From Basidiobolus meristosporus CBS 931.73 (taxonomy: Eukaryota > Basidiobolomycota > Basidiobolomycetes > Basidiobolales > Basidiobolaceae): a DNA stretch of 47,660 nucleotides. The notes beneath the pieces were generated by a model. That model saw nothing but the letters and a program-made list of their open reading frames with translations. It was not told the DNA's origin and did no database searches. Below are positions 22,001 through 34,042 of the stretch, one piece after another. The stretch is taken from contig MCFE01000670.1 in the NCBI GenBank assembly GCA_002104905.1, forward strand, positions 1 to 47,660, in the 5' to 3' direction. The first letter of the stretch is position 1; the number at the start of each line of letters is the position of its first letter. Made by a program: the position numbers and the translations under genes.

Positions 22001-23845
22001 TGAGGTTGTGCGCCAGAACGAAGAACGTCTCATCCCAGTTTGGATTCAGGGTGTTCTCCTTGACCGTCGTACGACCAAGCTCGGCTCTGTTGCCGATATG
22101 GAGTCTCACGTAGGGATCCGAGAGTCCGAGGACCTCGACGTTTTTCAGGTTTCGAGCGTGACGAATATGGATTCTCAAGATACCGATTGCTGCTTCGGTG
22201 TCGATGCCACTGATGATCTGCTCCAGGTCCAAGGTGAACACATTGGGGCTGTACATCATAGGACCAAGGACGGCGTGGATTTGCTCTCTGATGAAGGAAG
22301 AAAGCCCCGGGATATGGGCAATGTCGAAGCCAAACGTCTCACCTCCAATCGGCTTCAGGACATAGTCAATGCTCGGGATCTCCACAAACGAAAGGTCGAC
22401 CGCTTGCATGTGGGGGAAGTTACTGCCGAGCTTCAATTTGATTCTCATGCGGCCACTGAATGCAATGTTCTCCACAAGAATAGGCATCCCGGCACCAACA
22501 AAGCCTTTGCCCACTCGCACTTCCAGAACAACCTTTGGGTTGGTTTTGTTTTTCAACTGGCGGGGTGTAATGTCTTCATGGTTGTCGGTAAAGGACACGT
22601 CCCACTCCATTTCCTTGGTGGAAGACAGTTAGTTCTTTGCCCCTGGTGCGTGTATTACCTATGCGCACTCACCACAGCATCGGCCTCATCGCTCACAAAG
22701 CTTTTGACAGACTCCACTCTTGGCGCCGTGGTTCCCAGAGTGAACTCTGACAGTCGGAGGGAGTCCAGGAATCCTGGGGCAGAGGCAGCCAGAATACCGT
22801 CGGCAATCCCAACTATAGTGGCGGATAATACCGGCTCATAAATTAACCAAAATTTACTCAGGAAGGTGTTCAGCCACTCGGTGGACTCCGCATCTTTGAT
22901 AACCTATGAACAGCAAGGGATAAGTTGTCAGGCATCACGAAACATTCTACACCTCAGTTGGCTCACCTTGTCGATGGCTAGCTGGCGGTTGATGTCGTCT
23001 CTCACGTTTCTGCGAAATCTCTTTACTGAGTTGACGTAGTATTGAGCTGCACAGACAAAATCATTAGTGGCGTTTTCGCAGGAAGTATACATCCATCCCT
23101 TACCCACAAAGAAAAGAACAATCACACACCACCCGAAGCCAAAGCCGAAACTGACAAGGGTGTAGGTTGACAGTACAATAGTAACCAGGCATAGTGCGTT
23201 GCGCCACTCTTGCTCAGCATGGGACTCTAATGACTTCTCGCTACATTCCTTCCAACCAATAATTGCTGGGGGTAGAGAGGAGAGGACGGAGTTGACTGAT
23301 CTATTGGTTATTGTGGTAGATGAACGTTTGAGTGACTGAGAAGGCGCCTCGCTGGTCCCCAGATCCACGTCGCTGATTAAACCCTCTGCAGCGCCAGTGA
23401 GCAAAGGATTGTTAGATATAACCGTACCGGCGGCTATTATGGCTTTCTTGGCTTTTTCCTCGGGAGAATCATCTGGATTGAAAGAGTGGATAGGAGTATT
23501 GGACTCGGATAACTCTTGGCTTAGTAATTTCTCGACAGCTTCCTGAGAAGCTGGAGCACTCTCAGAGGAGGCTACAAACGTCGATCGAGATGCTTTACTC
23601 AAGTCCTCCTGGCTGCCTGCATTGACTGTCCCCGGCATATTGGGTACATTTGCTGGTCTCTCCAAGTTGCTTGCAGGCGGCTCCTTAGCACCAGCAGCCA
23701 CCTGTGGAACGTTGCTGCTCGCTTCGTCCTGTGGGATGGCAGGAATGTCAAGGGGCTCGGCGGTTTTCGGTTCGTTAGGAACATTACCAGCACTCCCTGT
23801 GTGCTCTACACTAGAGGTGCTTGGCATATCGGGAATATTCGACAT
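19014..23845 (-). CDS. TCB: Tricalbin: ER-plasma membrane tether with SMP domain and six C2 domains
   Basis: Exons 23845-22967, 22903-22673 and 22613-19014; introns of 63 and 59 nt, both phase 0; product 1569 residues. Order: Asn/Pro/Ser-rich N-terminus (1-205) with repeated N[IVM]Pxx P units; hydrophobic hairpin (217-250) that inserts in the ER membrane; FRRNVRDDINRQ; SMP lipid-transfer domain (about 297-500); C2 domains starting near 514, 655, 792, 962, 1099 and 1419. A Gly-rich linker (1240-1272) and a low-complexity stretch with NMPNMPNMP (about 1310-1318) lie before the last C2. Several C2s keep SDPYV and the second-loop Asp residues of calcium binders; the fourth (962) lost most. The family bridges cortical ER to plasma membrane and moves lipids. 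Longer than yeast Tcb1/2. An upstream in-frame extension lacks an ATG. Confidence 0.95.
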
Positions 23846-26331
23846 ACTAAGTAGATATGAAGACAAAGTGCACAGCTAGAACTTCGAATGCTAGCGTCAT
23901 GTTTAGCATGAATATTATAGAATTTACTCGGATGATTAGCGGAGATTGGGTGATTCTAATCTCATTGGCCAGGAAAGAGCTTCGAAATCTGGATATTATA
24001 CAAATCAATGTTGTACGTGGATATCCAGTACCGACAGCTATCCTATGAACATGAGCATCCGGTTGGCCAATGGGAGAGGGGACACACAAACTATGCTTGC
24101 TGCAGACTTCAATCTCGACAACCTTGCAGAAAACACACACTCCGCTGTGGCTTCAAAATGGAACCAAACACTCTTTACTCTAGATCTTTGAGGTCGTCGA
24201 TGACCGCCTGCCGTTGGTAGTGAGGCTGGTGCTATCGAATTGTGGGCCATTGGCCGTCTAATTCAGCTTTACCTTGACCATTGGAATATATCAAAATCAA
24301 CGATGGAATCTTCGATGCATGAACGTTGATTGCATTCACTATGGAATTGGGGTATTCCTGGTCGAACCGATTCAGAATAAAATGCATATGTGGTATGCAT
24401 GTCACCTAACGCGACGACTGATGTAGCACTGTACTATATAGCGCACTTTGCTCTCTAGTTTGCTCAGACTGGCGGTAAACATTAGGATTAGCATTTGCTT
24501 ACCTTCACGCCAGTTGGGTTGGTCATCAATGGGGCTACGAAAACTTTACTAAGCTTTGGTAGCTCCGTTGAACTTTGATAGGGTCAGCGCCACTAATTTG
24601 AATAATGCCACTAATGATAGTGAGGAAGCGAAAGACAGTGCTAAGCGCTGCCGATCTCGAAGGAACCTTGAGAGAAGAGTATTGCGACGCTTAATGCGTA
24701 GCATCTGTGTTGCCAAGTGGCCATTTTGGTATAATTTGATGACCAGTCCCCACGGGTGGCTAAGCTAGGCGCCATCGAATGGATTGATTCAACCGGCATT
24801 TCTGATGGCGGTGCTTATCTACAAACCCGTGTTTCATCACATATAGTGTATCGAGCTTGATTTGCAATTAATTTAGCACCATGTTTCAAGATATCCATTG
24901 GCAGTACAGTGCCTAGAACTTTCCCCCTCATGTAATGTGAATCGTTTCAGCAGGAATGATCACCAGGTACGTTGCAATGGATCTAGATACCAGAGGGGTG
25001 CCCCTTCCCGATTATTCCCAAAGTTTTGCCCTCCCTAACTTGGTCAGGTTCATGCTGGATGGATTTTCGCTTGCCATTTCGACTCCAGCTGACGCAAGAT
25101 AGTGGCTTCTGTAAATGACGCGCAACTCCAGGGTTGACAGAAAGGTTGGCTTCAACCAACCGATTTCCAGTTTGGCGACAGCAAAAACGAAGAACATTGT
25201 TTGAAAGTAGGCCGAAAGTAACTAAGGCCAGGGACATGAAGTATTATTTCCCAGATGTTTGCAGCAGTCCCGAGTAGCGTTCTAACGGTGTCACGTCACT
25301 TACTTGCATCCTATAGTTCAAAGTGCACCCATCTGTCCACCAAACGATGCATCTACTGAAGCGTTTGGTTTAGCTGGCTGTTTAACAATGAGGCACTTAG
25401 CTATCTTCCCTTAAATTGCATCAATTCATAACTACCGTACCAGTTCATATGGTTATCTTCGAAAATGGTCGCAGCGCACTCGGTTAACACAGCTTTGACC
25501 AAAACGTGCAACTGACGCTTTATTTGCGAGCACTGCAAAGCTATGAAGACACTGGCCATATATATACATCACTTTCGTAGGGTGGTTCTTACACATCTAT
25601 TGATTAATACTGTTGTTGATTGCGGGCTTTTGCATGCATAATTGACTGTAACATCGCTGAATGTACTAGTGCATCTTCGCCACAACCGTCGTGTTGCACA
25701 GGTGCATGCTAGCCATCTGCTACACAGAGAGCATGCATTAGCAACATATACAGTAAGGAGAATTTTGATGTTGATAATCCTACACTTTTGGGTAAGTGGC
25801 AAGCCATCCCACAAATAGCGCAAGATGGGCATACCAATAATGGAGCTAGAACCCATAGTTGGTGGATAGTCAGGCGCTTAACCATTTATTCACGACGAAA
25901 TACTCACGTATATAATACTGCATTTTGTGTACCACCTATGTGTTCATACACTAAGGTTATAGGCTGCTTTAGTTTGTAGACTGGGTACCAGATATATGCG
26001 GACAATGGGCATGGGAATACTCGGGAAAGTATCGGATAGTGTCTGCTCAATATACCTTGCACAAAGAAAGCTTAACAACTATCTAAGCGTATTAGTAAGA
26101 GTTCAACCAAGCTCAAAGTCAAAAGAAGCGTTAGGCGCCATGGCAATTCTTCGCAACTTACTGGGTGCCAGCGATGGTTAGTGAGCGTCTAGAAGACCAA
26201 CATTTATAATGATCTTTGATGCTGCATCAACCCACCATGTGAATGAACTAGCAGATAGGATACTAGGTTGACTATTCCACTACGGAGCAAGAGCAGTGTA
26301 TCATTTCTACACAAGTGAAACTGGGGAACAT
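23846..26331. other. Long region without a recognised gene
   Basis: The first few hundred bases are the tricalbin promoter. The remainder is unique-looking sequence of intermediate GC with short frames on both strands (24556-24768 plus; 24983-25237 minus; 25569-25856 minus; 25996-26181 plus), none with a motif, signal peptide or coherent splice structure. No transposon similarity seen. Confidence 0.4.
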
Positions 26332-26776
26332 TTATTCCAAATGACGTGAGATGGTGAATTTCGAACACGAGTGATCCAAGGGCAGAGGGAATAGGCACTG
26401 ATTTGAGTCACATACATATTCGGTTTTGATGGCCGTTTCTAGCTTTGTATCCATGAATGAGCATTGTACTGTTTTGCTTGGAAGTAATCTCAGAGTAAAT
26501 TGAATGCCCCCAAAGTACGCATAATCATATGCAGACGATTTAATGGTCATTGTATGTAAGCACAAATTGAACATATGGAGCACGCTCAGCTATCTTGATG
26601 CGCTCGGGAACTCTTGATGGCCCAGAAAGCTTCCATCCAGTAGAGGCTTCAGCTAACGGAACCATCAATGATGAGACTCCCGCCAGTGGCATCCAGCAAT
26701 CATCAGTGCGTGATATGTACATTAAACGTAATTGCAGTCCTAGGTTATAACTAAGACGTGAGGAACAGTGATCCAT
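26332..26776 (-). CDS. Weak candidate gene of two overlapping frames
   Basis: A frame from ATG 26776 (MDHCSSRLSYNL..., 78 residues) overlaps a second frame (26583-26332, 83 residues, ending SCSKFTISRHLE) in another phase. An ATAAATACT TATA-like box lies about 20 bases upstream of 26776. The second frame looks protein-like (four Cys, balanced composition), so the two could be exons of one gene or a frameshifted relic. I recognise neither part. Confidence 0.25.
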
Positions 26777-26949
26777 ACTAGGCCAGTATTTATGGGAGAG
26801 TGGATCTATGGGAAAGTGAGATTTGTTTTGCTGGAAAATAAATTCCCGGGAATTCCTTGATTTAGTATGCGAGATTTGAATGATGTTTAATATGTCTTGA
26901 AACGACGATTACAATTTCGGATGATCAATCACTCAATGAATTCGGCAAT

Positions 26950-27132
26950 TTAGTGCGGTACGTTGAAATTGAAATCATTGAAAAGCTTGATTGTCAAATC
27001 CTCTTTAGTTAATGCTGGGTGGCATTTTTGTTTATTCCCAACCACGTCGCCCAGGTAACTAGAGCGCAGGTAAACAAGGGCACGTTGATTACGTGTAGCA
27101 TATTGCTGTACCTTCCAGTTCATCAGACGTTC
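26950..27132 (-). CDS. Possible 3' exon of an unidentified gene
   Basis: An acceptor TTTTGCAG precedes a 61-codon stretch beginning ERLMNWKVQQYATRNQ and ending FNDFNFNVPH before TAA. Composition is protein-like and there is a clean stop. No convincing upstream exon is visible between here and the gene at 27308, so this may be a fragment of a broken gene. Not recognised. Confidence 0.3.
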   Translation of the reverse strand, partial: ERLMNWKVQQYATRNQRALVYLRSSYLGDVVGNKQKCHPALTKEDLTIKLFNDFNFNVPH

Positions 27133-27307
27133 CTGCAAAATTGGCATCTCAGTACAACAATTAGGCCAAGCATATTCGCCACAATGAGCATTTTATGAAT
27201 TGTAAATTCCACCCATCAATCGCTAGAGTTGCGTTGTATCGCTTTTATTGAAAGTAGATGCCATTGATGTTGTCGTACGTCTATTTCAAGTTTTGCAGGT
27301 CTGATCA

Positions 27308-27577
27308 TTAATCACGGCCTTTGGTTGCGGGTTTTTTCCCGTTTCCTGGGGCGGGAACTTTCTTCTTATTATCAACGTTGGGCTTTTTGGCCACTGGTTT
27401 GGGCTTCGCTACTGGCTTTGGCTTTGCTACAGGCTTGGGCTTCGCTACAGGCTTAGGCTTTGCTGCCTGGCCACCATTACGACTTACACCTTTAGAGGGG
27501 AGAGCACCTGCTTGAGCGGAATTGATGGCAAGAGCCACAAAGAAAATGATTAAAATCAATGGACTAGTGAACCTCAT
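27308..27577 (-). CDS. Small secreted Lys/Pro repeat protein
   Basis: 89 residues. The start at ATG 27577 is chosen because it begins a clear signal peptide (Leu/Ile-rich core, cleavage after SAQA) and lies 35 bases downstream of a TATA box; an upstream in-frame extension would bury the signal. The mature part is about 67 residues, very basic, and contains four to five tandem copies of the hexapeptide AKPKPV, then KKPNVDNKKKVPAPGNGKK. No cysteine. The DNA of the hexad is a perfect-like 18-base tandem, so copy number may vary. Such a chain should be disordered and could bind polyanions or wall polymers; the function is unknown and this is inference. Confidence 0.7.
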   Translation of the reverse strand: MRFTSPLILIIFFVALAINSAQAGALPSKGVSRNGGQAAKPKPVAKPKPVAKPKPVAKPKPVAKKPNVDNKKKVPAPGNGKKPATKGRD

Positions 27578-27611
27578 TGTTGGATATATCGTAACTACAT
27601 TTTTGCAGTAA

Positions 27612-27620
27612 CCTTTTATA
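27612..27620 (-). promoter_or_regulatory. TATA box of the Lys/Pro repeat gene
   Basis: Reads TATAAAAGG on the minus strand, about 35-43 bases upstream of the ATG at 27577. Confidence 0.6.
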
Positions 27621-28850
27621 GAGATGGGGTCAACTGTTAGCATCCTAGCGCAGTCAATACTTATTGCTCTAAAAATAGAGAACTTGTTGGGTAACACTAA
27701 TAATCTGCGTTGCAAACAAAAGAAGGAATTCACAATATTCCAACCATCCACGCTCTGGTATCCCAATCAACACATTTGGCAGTTTGTGCCATCCGAACGT
27801 TGTATTAGATAGAATCTCTTAAGATCCGAGAGAAGCGAAGGATAGCCAAGGAACAGTCTAGTCTCCAAAGACATTAAATACTGATATCCCGTATGTGTCC
27901 GACGATTCTTTGCAGTCGCTCTTCTAAGCGCATTTTTTACCTAGCAACTCAGGCACTTCTTTCGGAGAGTTTCGTTGTGGTTTGGGCTATTTTGATCCAC
28001 TACTCATCTTGTTAAAATTAGCCAACCATATAGAAGTATTTGTCATGCTGTAATTTATCAAGTGTAAGGATACTCGATGCTGACTTCCGATTGCTGCGAT
28101 GAGGCTTGGTATCTGGTGGTTTCCATTTTCAGTCTCCTTAGCTCATTCTGCATTCTGGTGACCACGGTGAATAACAATCCTAGCTGGGCTGATAGAACGT
28201 TGAGACTGGTGCATTGAGGTAACACGGTATTGCTTGCTGACTGCACAAATGAGAATGCTTGGATCCTTAGGAAATGATGTGACTGCTTCTGCCTCGGGTG
28301 CTATTCTCTACTTGTCAGTATGGCAGTAAGCCCTGATATTCATATTTGTGAGAGCATGTATAGAAAGAGCCAGCTATCTTGAGCAAACTACAAACTGGTA
28401 GAGGGGACAGGTTGCTTGACGTCGTCTTTGTGACATGCTGGTGATATTAATTCCTGATGATTAGTTGTACTGTACTACGTGATAATATAATTGTCATAGC
28501 TTCATGGATGTTACAGGTTTTTTGTGTTTGTTACCTTAACCATGGTATTGGTAGAATAGCTGCGATGCTAGCCGGTGGATTTCATTGGGATCACAGCATT
28601 TGGGTCCGATTCAGGGTGGTTTTTTTTGTTGCCAGGGTGATTAGGATTACAAATACTTGATTCCAAGATGGAGTTAAGGATTGGTCATACTTATGAGAGT
28701 AACAAAGTGTGTTGCAGTAGTTAGACGATGGGGCATACTGCGCCTCAGTAGCATGCCCGTTTGTACCAGATAGGAACCAAGTCGCAAATAGCACCGTAAA
28801 CAGTGCATAATACAACATGTCAAAGGTGTCCACCACCCACCAGTATTTAT
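27621..28850. other. Region without a recognised gene
   Basis: Unique sequence of moderate GC. A minus-strand frame 28058-28246 ends in a short amphipathic stretch (TRMQNELRRLKMET) but lacks a start context or exons. Other frames have no motif. Sequence turns AT-rich and repeat-like from about 28850. Confidence 0.35.
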
Positions 28851-29486
28851 GCTTTCAAACATTGCATACTTTATGGCATTATAACTGCAAGGAATACATG
28901 AAAATAATCTAGATAGAGTCAAGAAGGTACTCAATTGTGGATTCATCATATGTAGTAGATCAGCAACTTCCCCTATACTCAAAATTGCCTCAACACACTC
29001 TGCATCTTAAGTGTTGTGTGTAACCACAACAATACCCATAGTGTCCATGTCCCCAGAATCTACCCCTACTCCCTATAAGCAATAAATACAAGGAACTAGA
29101 ATAATAACAGCATATATACAAGCAGATATTCATATTTTCTTATAGCTTGTATTCACAGTACTGCAATTTCTAGTGTCTACAGTGACTATCAGACAGCTAC
29201 TCTAGAAAGAGTTGTGCCAGGGTAATTCTTTCACCAAATATCCTAATGAAAGTTGTTTGAGCTCTGCAGGTGTGTCCAGTCTAGAATATATGTCAAGATC
29301 CTGCAAACACCCCATCACAACAACCATACACTTTCATTCTAACCTTTCTTTTCATGTATTTGATAGGATCTTGACAGCCTTCAGAAGGTACCCAGCTGAC
29401 CACTATGCTGGCTGCCAATCATGGTAAGAAACATGACAGGATTTTTATGACTCTTTAGGAGGTTTTTGATCAATATGACACCTCCA

Positions 29487-29770
29487 TATATTGTATGAGT
29501 TTTGGAGATATTGGAAACAATTGGGAGAACAGTTGAATATTTTGTAGTACTTCTAAATACTCACCTAGTCAAGTTGCTTGGAGTTTGATGTACAGAGCAT
29601 ACAGAATCTTAACTAAAATACATTTTGAGATTTCTTACAATATTTTCACCACAATATCAGGTACTTATTGCATTAGAAGCATCCAAGTTGTCCAAACAGC
29701 CTCAAACTTTGCAAATATGCTTTTCAGGTCTTCCAGAACAAATTCTACATATGTGTTTTGCCAAGACCTA
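29487..29770. repeat. Two head-to-head copia LTR fragments
   Basis: 29487-29530 matches the reverse-oriented LTR start (gttttggagatattggaaac...), and about 29540-29770 matches the forward LTR (ctcacctag ... aatatcaggtac ... cctcaaactttg). Both are truncated where the CACTA copy B begins at about 29778. An additional LTR-like stretch may start at 29012 (TGTTGTGTGTAACC) but could not be closed. Confidence 0.5.
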
Positions 29771-29777
29771 TAGAATA

Positions 29778-30326
29778 TCAGGCACCACATCTTATATACA
29801 AGTCCCTATACCCTGCATTAACATTAAGCCCAACCCCACGCTCAACAAGTAACTCCATTAAAATCCACCACTCAATAAGTATTTCTGCTCTAATGCTCTG
29901 TTTCCATGACTCTGGTGGGAACCCAATGACTTTATGCCACTGTGCATTCACTGGTTCCCATATGTCCTGGTCTTCAGCCAGCACTGCAAGGTCTAGCACT
30001 TCATCTACCAGTCTTTGCAATGAATCCTTGCAATATTCAAGTGTGTTTTCTTGAGCACTACTCTTGAAGAAGTGCTGCAACCTCTTGGTGTGCCTATTGA
30101 TGTTCCAACATTCCACTGAAGGCATTGTGATAACCTTTTGAGTTCTTGATGCTGTTGCTTTGCCTGTCAGTGGGATCTCAGCTCTGTCAACAATGGAGGA
30201 CATGGAGGCTGTGGTAGACAAGTTGCCTTTGTCTGCAAGCTCATCTACCACACTGGAGTGTAGCTTAACTGGCAGCACTGTGGTGGGGCCACAGTGACAC
30301 CCACTGACAGATGTGCCCATTCCCAT
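29778..30326 (-). pseudogene. C-terminal block of the second CACTA protein (copy B)
   Basis: The longest uninterrupted piece of this protein in the window (182 residues, MGMGTSVSGCHCGP to GYRDLYI). It includes the RHTKRLQHFFKSSAQENT helix, the LQRLVDEVLDLAVLAEDQD segment and a Trp-rich tail (ESWKQS ... EWWILMELLVERGVGLN). It is predicted mostly helical. Sequence matching its flanks lies at 3905-4140 in copy A, where the central 310 bases are missing. Confidence 0.5.
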
Positions 30327-30858
30327 ATTTTCTACTTTCCTATTTCTCTACTACGCTTATTTTAGTGTTATCCCATTGGTCTTATCCAATCAGTACTATC
30401 CCATAAGCTGGCTGACTAAAATACCTGCTTATTCATTGCATGAGTTATCCCTACTTTATGTAAGATCTCTAGACATAAGTGCTTCTATATTAGGCAACTA
30501 CCTGCACTTGGACCTGTAACATATAATTGAGCCATGTCACCATTCCAACCATTTTCATTCCATATATGGTATCCCTATGTTACACAGGTTTCAGAATCCT
30601 AATCCCTGATTGGTTGGATGTGCTGTGCTCTTAGAACCTTCTAACATCTACTTAGAACATTCTTGGCTCATTCTGATGTCATCAAGATTTCTATTGATCT
30701 TTCAAACCACTGGAACACCTTGATTGGTAATCACTTAGCCAGTGAAAAAGGTATGTAAGGGAGGCAAGCCCTCAACAATAAATCATCATCCCTTTTATCA
30801 ACATACTAACTTGTAGATTAGTATGATCACTGCTACCTGCTGCTACCTGAGCTTCCAA

Positions 30859-32791
30859 TCATAGACAACAGGACACTCCCAGGAAACTGTGCTGACAGCC
30901 AACTGACCTTGGAGGCACTACTTGTGAAGAATACTCAGAGTAGGTATCTTTTATTATATTTGATTCTTTCCCAAGTTTGTTCTTGTACAGGCAAAGATAC
31001 TTTTCTGTCTTTGTAACTATTGACCACAGCTGCTTTCTTCTCAAGTACTTGCTGGTGGAGTTTATAGCTGCTTTGACTTTGGAAGCTTTGTTACATAGTC
31101 ATCACAAAGGACACTGAGCCCAGCACATACTTTTGTTAAGACTCCAACCAAGTTGGGGATTGTAGCTCAATAGTTTTCCCTTGACAAGCTTGTGGCTTTA
31201 TTCCCCTTCACATAAGAGTAAAGACAGAACCCAGGTATTCCTAGCAAGCTCTTGCCAGAGGATATCACACCCAGTGAACACCCCACACACATAACACTTG
31301 TGAAGCATTGGACATGTCTCTCCCTTGGACTGATACACCACCACAACACTTCCAACTCTTATGAAAACAATTGTTTTTGTGTTGGTAATTCTTCTTGGCT
31401 ATGGTGGGATTGAGTCTATTCCATGCTTATGTTATTAAATAGCAAGAATTGAAAGTTTTTTCTTTTGCTTCCTTGTCTCAGGCTTTGGTATACATTTTTC
31501 CCTTTACCTTTTCCTTTATCACTGCCAGGTCTTTCACTGCTACCTTGTGTGAGTGCTTCTTGTATCAAACTACATTTTCTCCCTAATAAGTGCTGCTCTG
31601 ATGCATCTGCTTTGGCCTGCTTGTCCCTTGCTGGCATTCTACAGGCAACCTGATGCTTGTTTCCTGTTTGTTTTGAGCTCTCAGCCCAAGTTGTGTCAGG
31701 ATCATAAGGTAATCACTGGTTTTTATCACTGCCAGGCCCTCACAGCTACTTTGACAGAGTCTTCTTGGGTGCAACCACACTTTCTTCATGATAAATGTTG
31801 TGCAAGTGCATCTGTGTCTACCTGCTTGTCCCTTATTGGTGCTCTTCCAGCTACCTGATGTCTCTTTGATGCTTATTTGGAGCTTTTGCCCAGCTTATAA
31901 CAAGCTCTTGAAGAGGCCACTGGTTTATAGCCTTTGCACCCTTGTTCTTCTGCCTTTGATAGTTTCTGCAACTCTTGGGATACCTTCATAGCACACCAAT
32001 GCTGGCCCAAAGTGTGTTTGCTTGTTGGAATCCAGAATAATGCTCATGCAACAATTCAGGTGCATTCTGCTCAGCCTTGGGTTCCTGATGGTCCCATGGT
32101 ATGCCAGCCTTAAGATGTAGGCATGCAAGACTTCTAACAGCCTCTTGAAGATTAACTCACTCTTCATCAGTGCACTCAACAGCTTCACAGATCTTCAATG
32201 TCTTCTGATTTTAGGCTTGGGTATAAACACCACAGCTTCTCCCTCCTATGCCATGGTAGGTTTTTCTGTGGCCTTCCTCTTTGGGCACTGTTGCTGTGCT
32301 TCAAAGACTGTACAGTGTTCCTCTGCTGTTATGTTGGCAAATGGCTCAGTTGTTGGCTGCAACACTGAGCTACCTGAGTTCATTCTTTGGAGCATAGATA
32401 CTGCTTTCTCTACCTGTGAAATTGATTGATCTACACATATTATCTGCTTGTCCTGTTACTGGAGTGTTTCCCAATTTCTCTGGGCCATTGCATCTATACT
32501 ATCAGCCACTGCACTTGATTACCTCATTAATGCTTTGGTATGAACTGACAACAAACTTGCTAATATGGGTAGTGGTGATATTATGACAGCATCTTGCTGG
32601 TCTTCAGCTGAAGGTACTGCTTTTGCTACATTCCCATCTGCCTTAGCATTGTGGTCAGCTTGTGGCTCTGCAGAGATTCTCAATTGCCTATTTGACTGTG
32701 AGCCTGAGGAGTCCACATTAATACCTTGAGTGGGCACACTGTCAACATAGGCTTTTTTGGTTGCAGCCCTGCTTGTTGCATTGAATGTCAA
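30859..32791 (-). pseudogene. Second CACTA protein, N-terminal and middle parts (copy B)
   Basis: Blocks from right to left: hydrophilic N-terminus (32791-32519; SQSNRQLRISAEPQADHNA), the KLLSALMKSELIFKRLLEV block (32188-31925), a Lys/Gln-rich linker (31637-31416) and the Cys pair CVGCSLGV (31355-31167). Several stops and frame changes separate them. The same order is seen on the plus strand from 1400 in copy A. Confidence 0.5.
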
Positions 32792-33057
32792 AGCAAGCTG
32801 TTATCCAACTGTTCTTCTGCTGCTGTCAGCAGTGGGGCTTGGTTGGGAACCAGAAAACTTTGCTATATTTTTAGGCAGCATTTATATGGAAGTGAGTCAA
32901 ACCAAAGGGGAAATGGTGTTACATATAGGTGTATATGCAGTGCCATAACTTTACTTATAATGCTTATTATGACCGGTGATCATTGAATCTTACATTCATG
33001 TAGGTGCAATGTCTCATATACAATACTGTCTTAAACTCACAAAAGTATTGACAAAAG

Positions 33058-34042
33058 ATGATACAGCAGTATTATGTTGTTGAGTGTCAAACTGCTTGTC
33101 CCATGGACAAGACTACACTGATTCAACACCATAAGAGAAAAGAAAAAAGACCATGCGGCAATTGTAACAAGCCTCTCAGCCTTCTGAATATGGCATGCAG
33201 AGTGATAGCTCTGAAGAAGAAGGCTTACTGATGGACTGAGAGCCTATCTTCCCTGACAACAGTACATTGCATGAGCCATGCAAAATCCCAATATGCAATG
33301 AGCCAACACCTGTGGAAAAAATGCCATGGATACTTCATGGAGTCAGTGAGCCCAGCCATCCATTCACTGGTGAATGAAGTAATGTTGTGGCTAAAAAAGT
33401 GGTGCCTTTCCACTAATATCACTCATGGAGGCTTTGAGGATTTAATACTACCTCTTGCCAAAGTTATCCCAGAATGTTACTTACCATGTATAAAGTATAA
33501 ATGAACAACCATCATGTGGCAAGCAATATTTAACCCAGAGACCATCCTGATACCAGCATGTGTTAACAGTTGCATGGCATTCACATCAGAAAATTCCAAC
33601 ACTGCAAGGTGTCCATCCTATCAGGAATCCATCACCATTGGGGGAAAACATTGCTCACACTGCAGACATATTCCAGTAATACCCCATCTAAAGTAGCTTA
33701 TGCAGTCCAACAAATATTGTGAAGCTATAAAGTACAGCACTCAGTGGCAATCAAGTGCTAATATATCCAATATATTTGATTGCAAACATTACAAGCAGCT
33801 AAGAAGCAAGGGCTACTCTGAAGGCATGTATGACTATGCCTTTGCCTTGGCACTTGATGGATTCTCATCAAACAAGCATTCTACCAGCAAATCCTGCTGG
33901 CTAGCAATTCTCATCAATCTGAATCTGCCACCTATCTTATGGTATCAGAGTAGAAATCTTATGGTAGTCTCACTGATATCTGGGCCTAAGTTACTGCCCA
34001 ACCTGGATATCTACCTGTATCCATTGCTTGATGAACTTAGAT
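33058..34042 (+). pseudogene. TNP2/Transposase_21 transposase relic (copy B), with the diagnostic core
   Basis: Begins MIQQYYVVECQTACPMDKTT; zinc stretch CGNCNKPLS at about 33155; second Cys pair IPACVNSCMAF ... CPSYQES (33550-33625; the second Cys of the pair lost); then from 33700 the family signature in one frame: YDYAFALALDGFS, LNLPPILW, VVSLISGPK and LDIYLYPLLDEL. This is the conserved block of En/Spm-Plavaka (CACTA) transposases. It stops abruptly at 34042, where inverted sequence of copy D's second gene begins. The rest of the RNase H-like catalytic region is absent. Confidence 0.8.

Noticed and set aside
21732-22841. Long plus-strand open frame (369 codons) opposite the tricalbin gene
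   Set aside because: It is antisense to the SMP and first C2 domains, shows no motif and arises from codon bias of the real gene. The same holds for 19549-20130 and 21208-21690.
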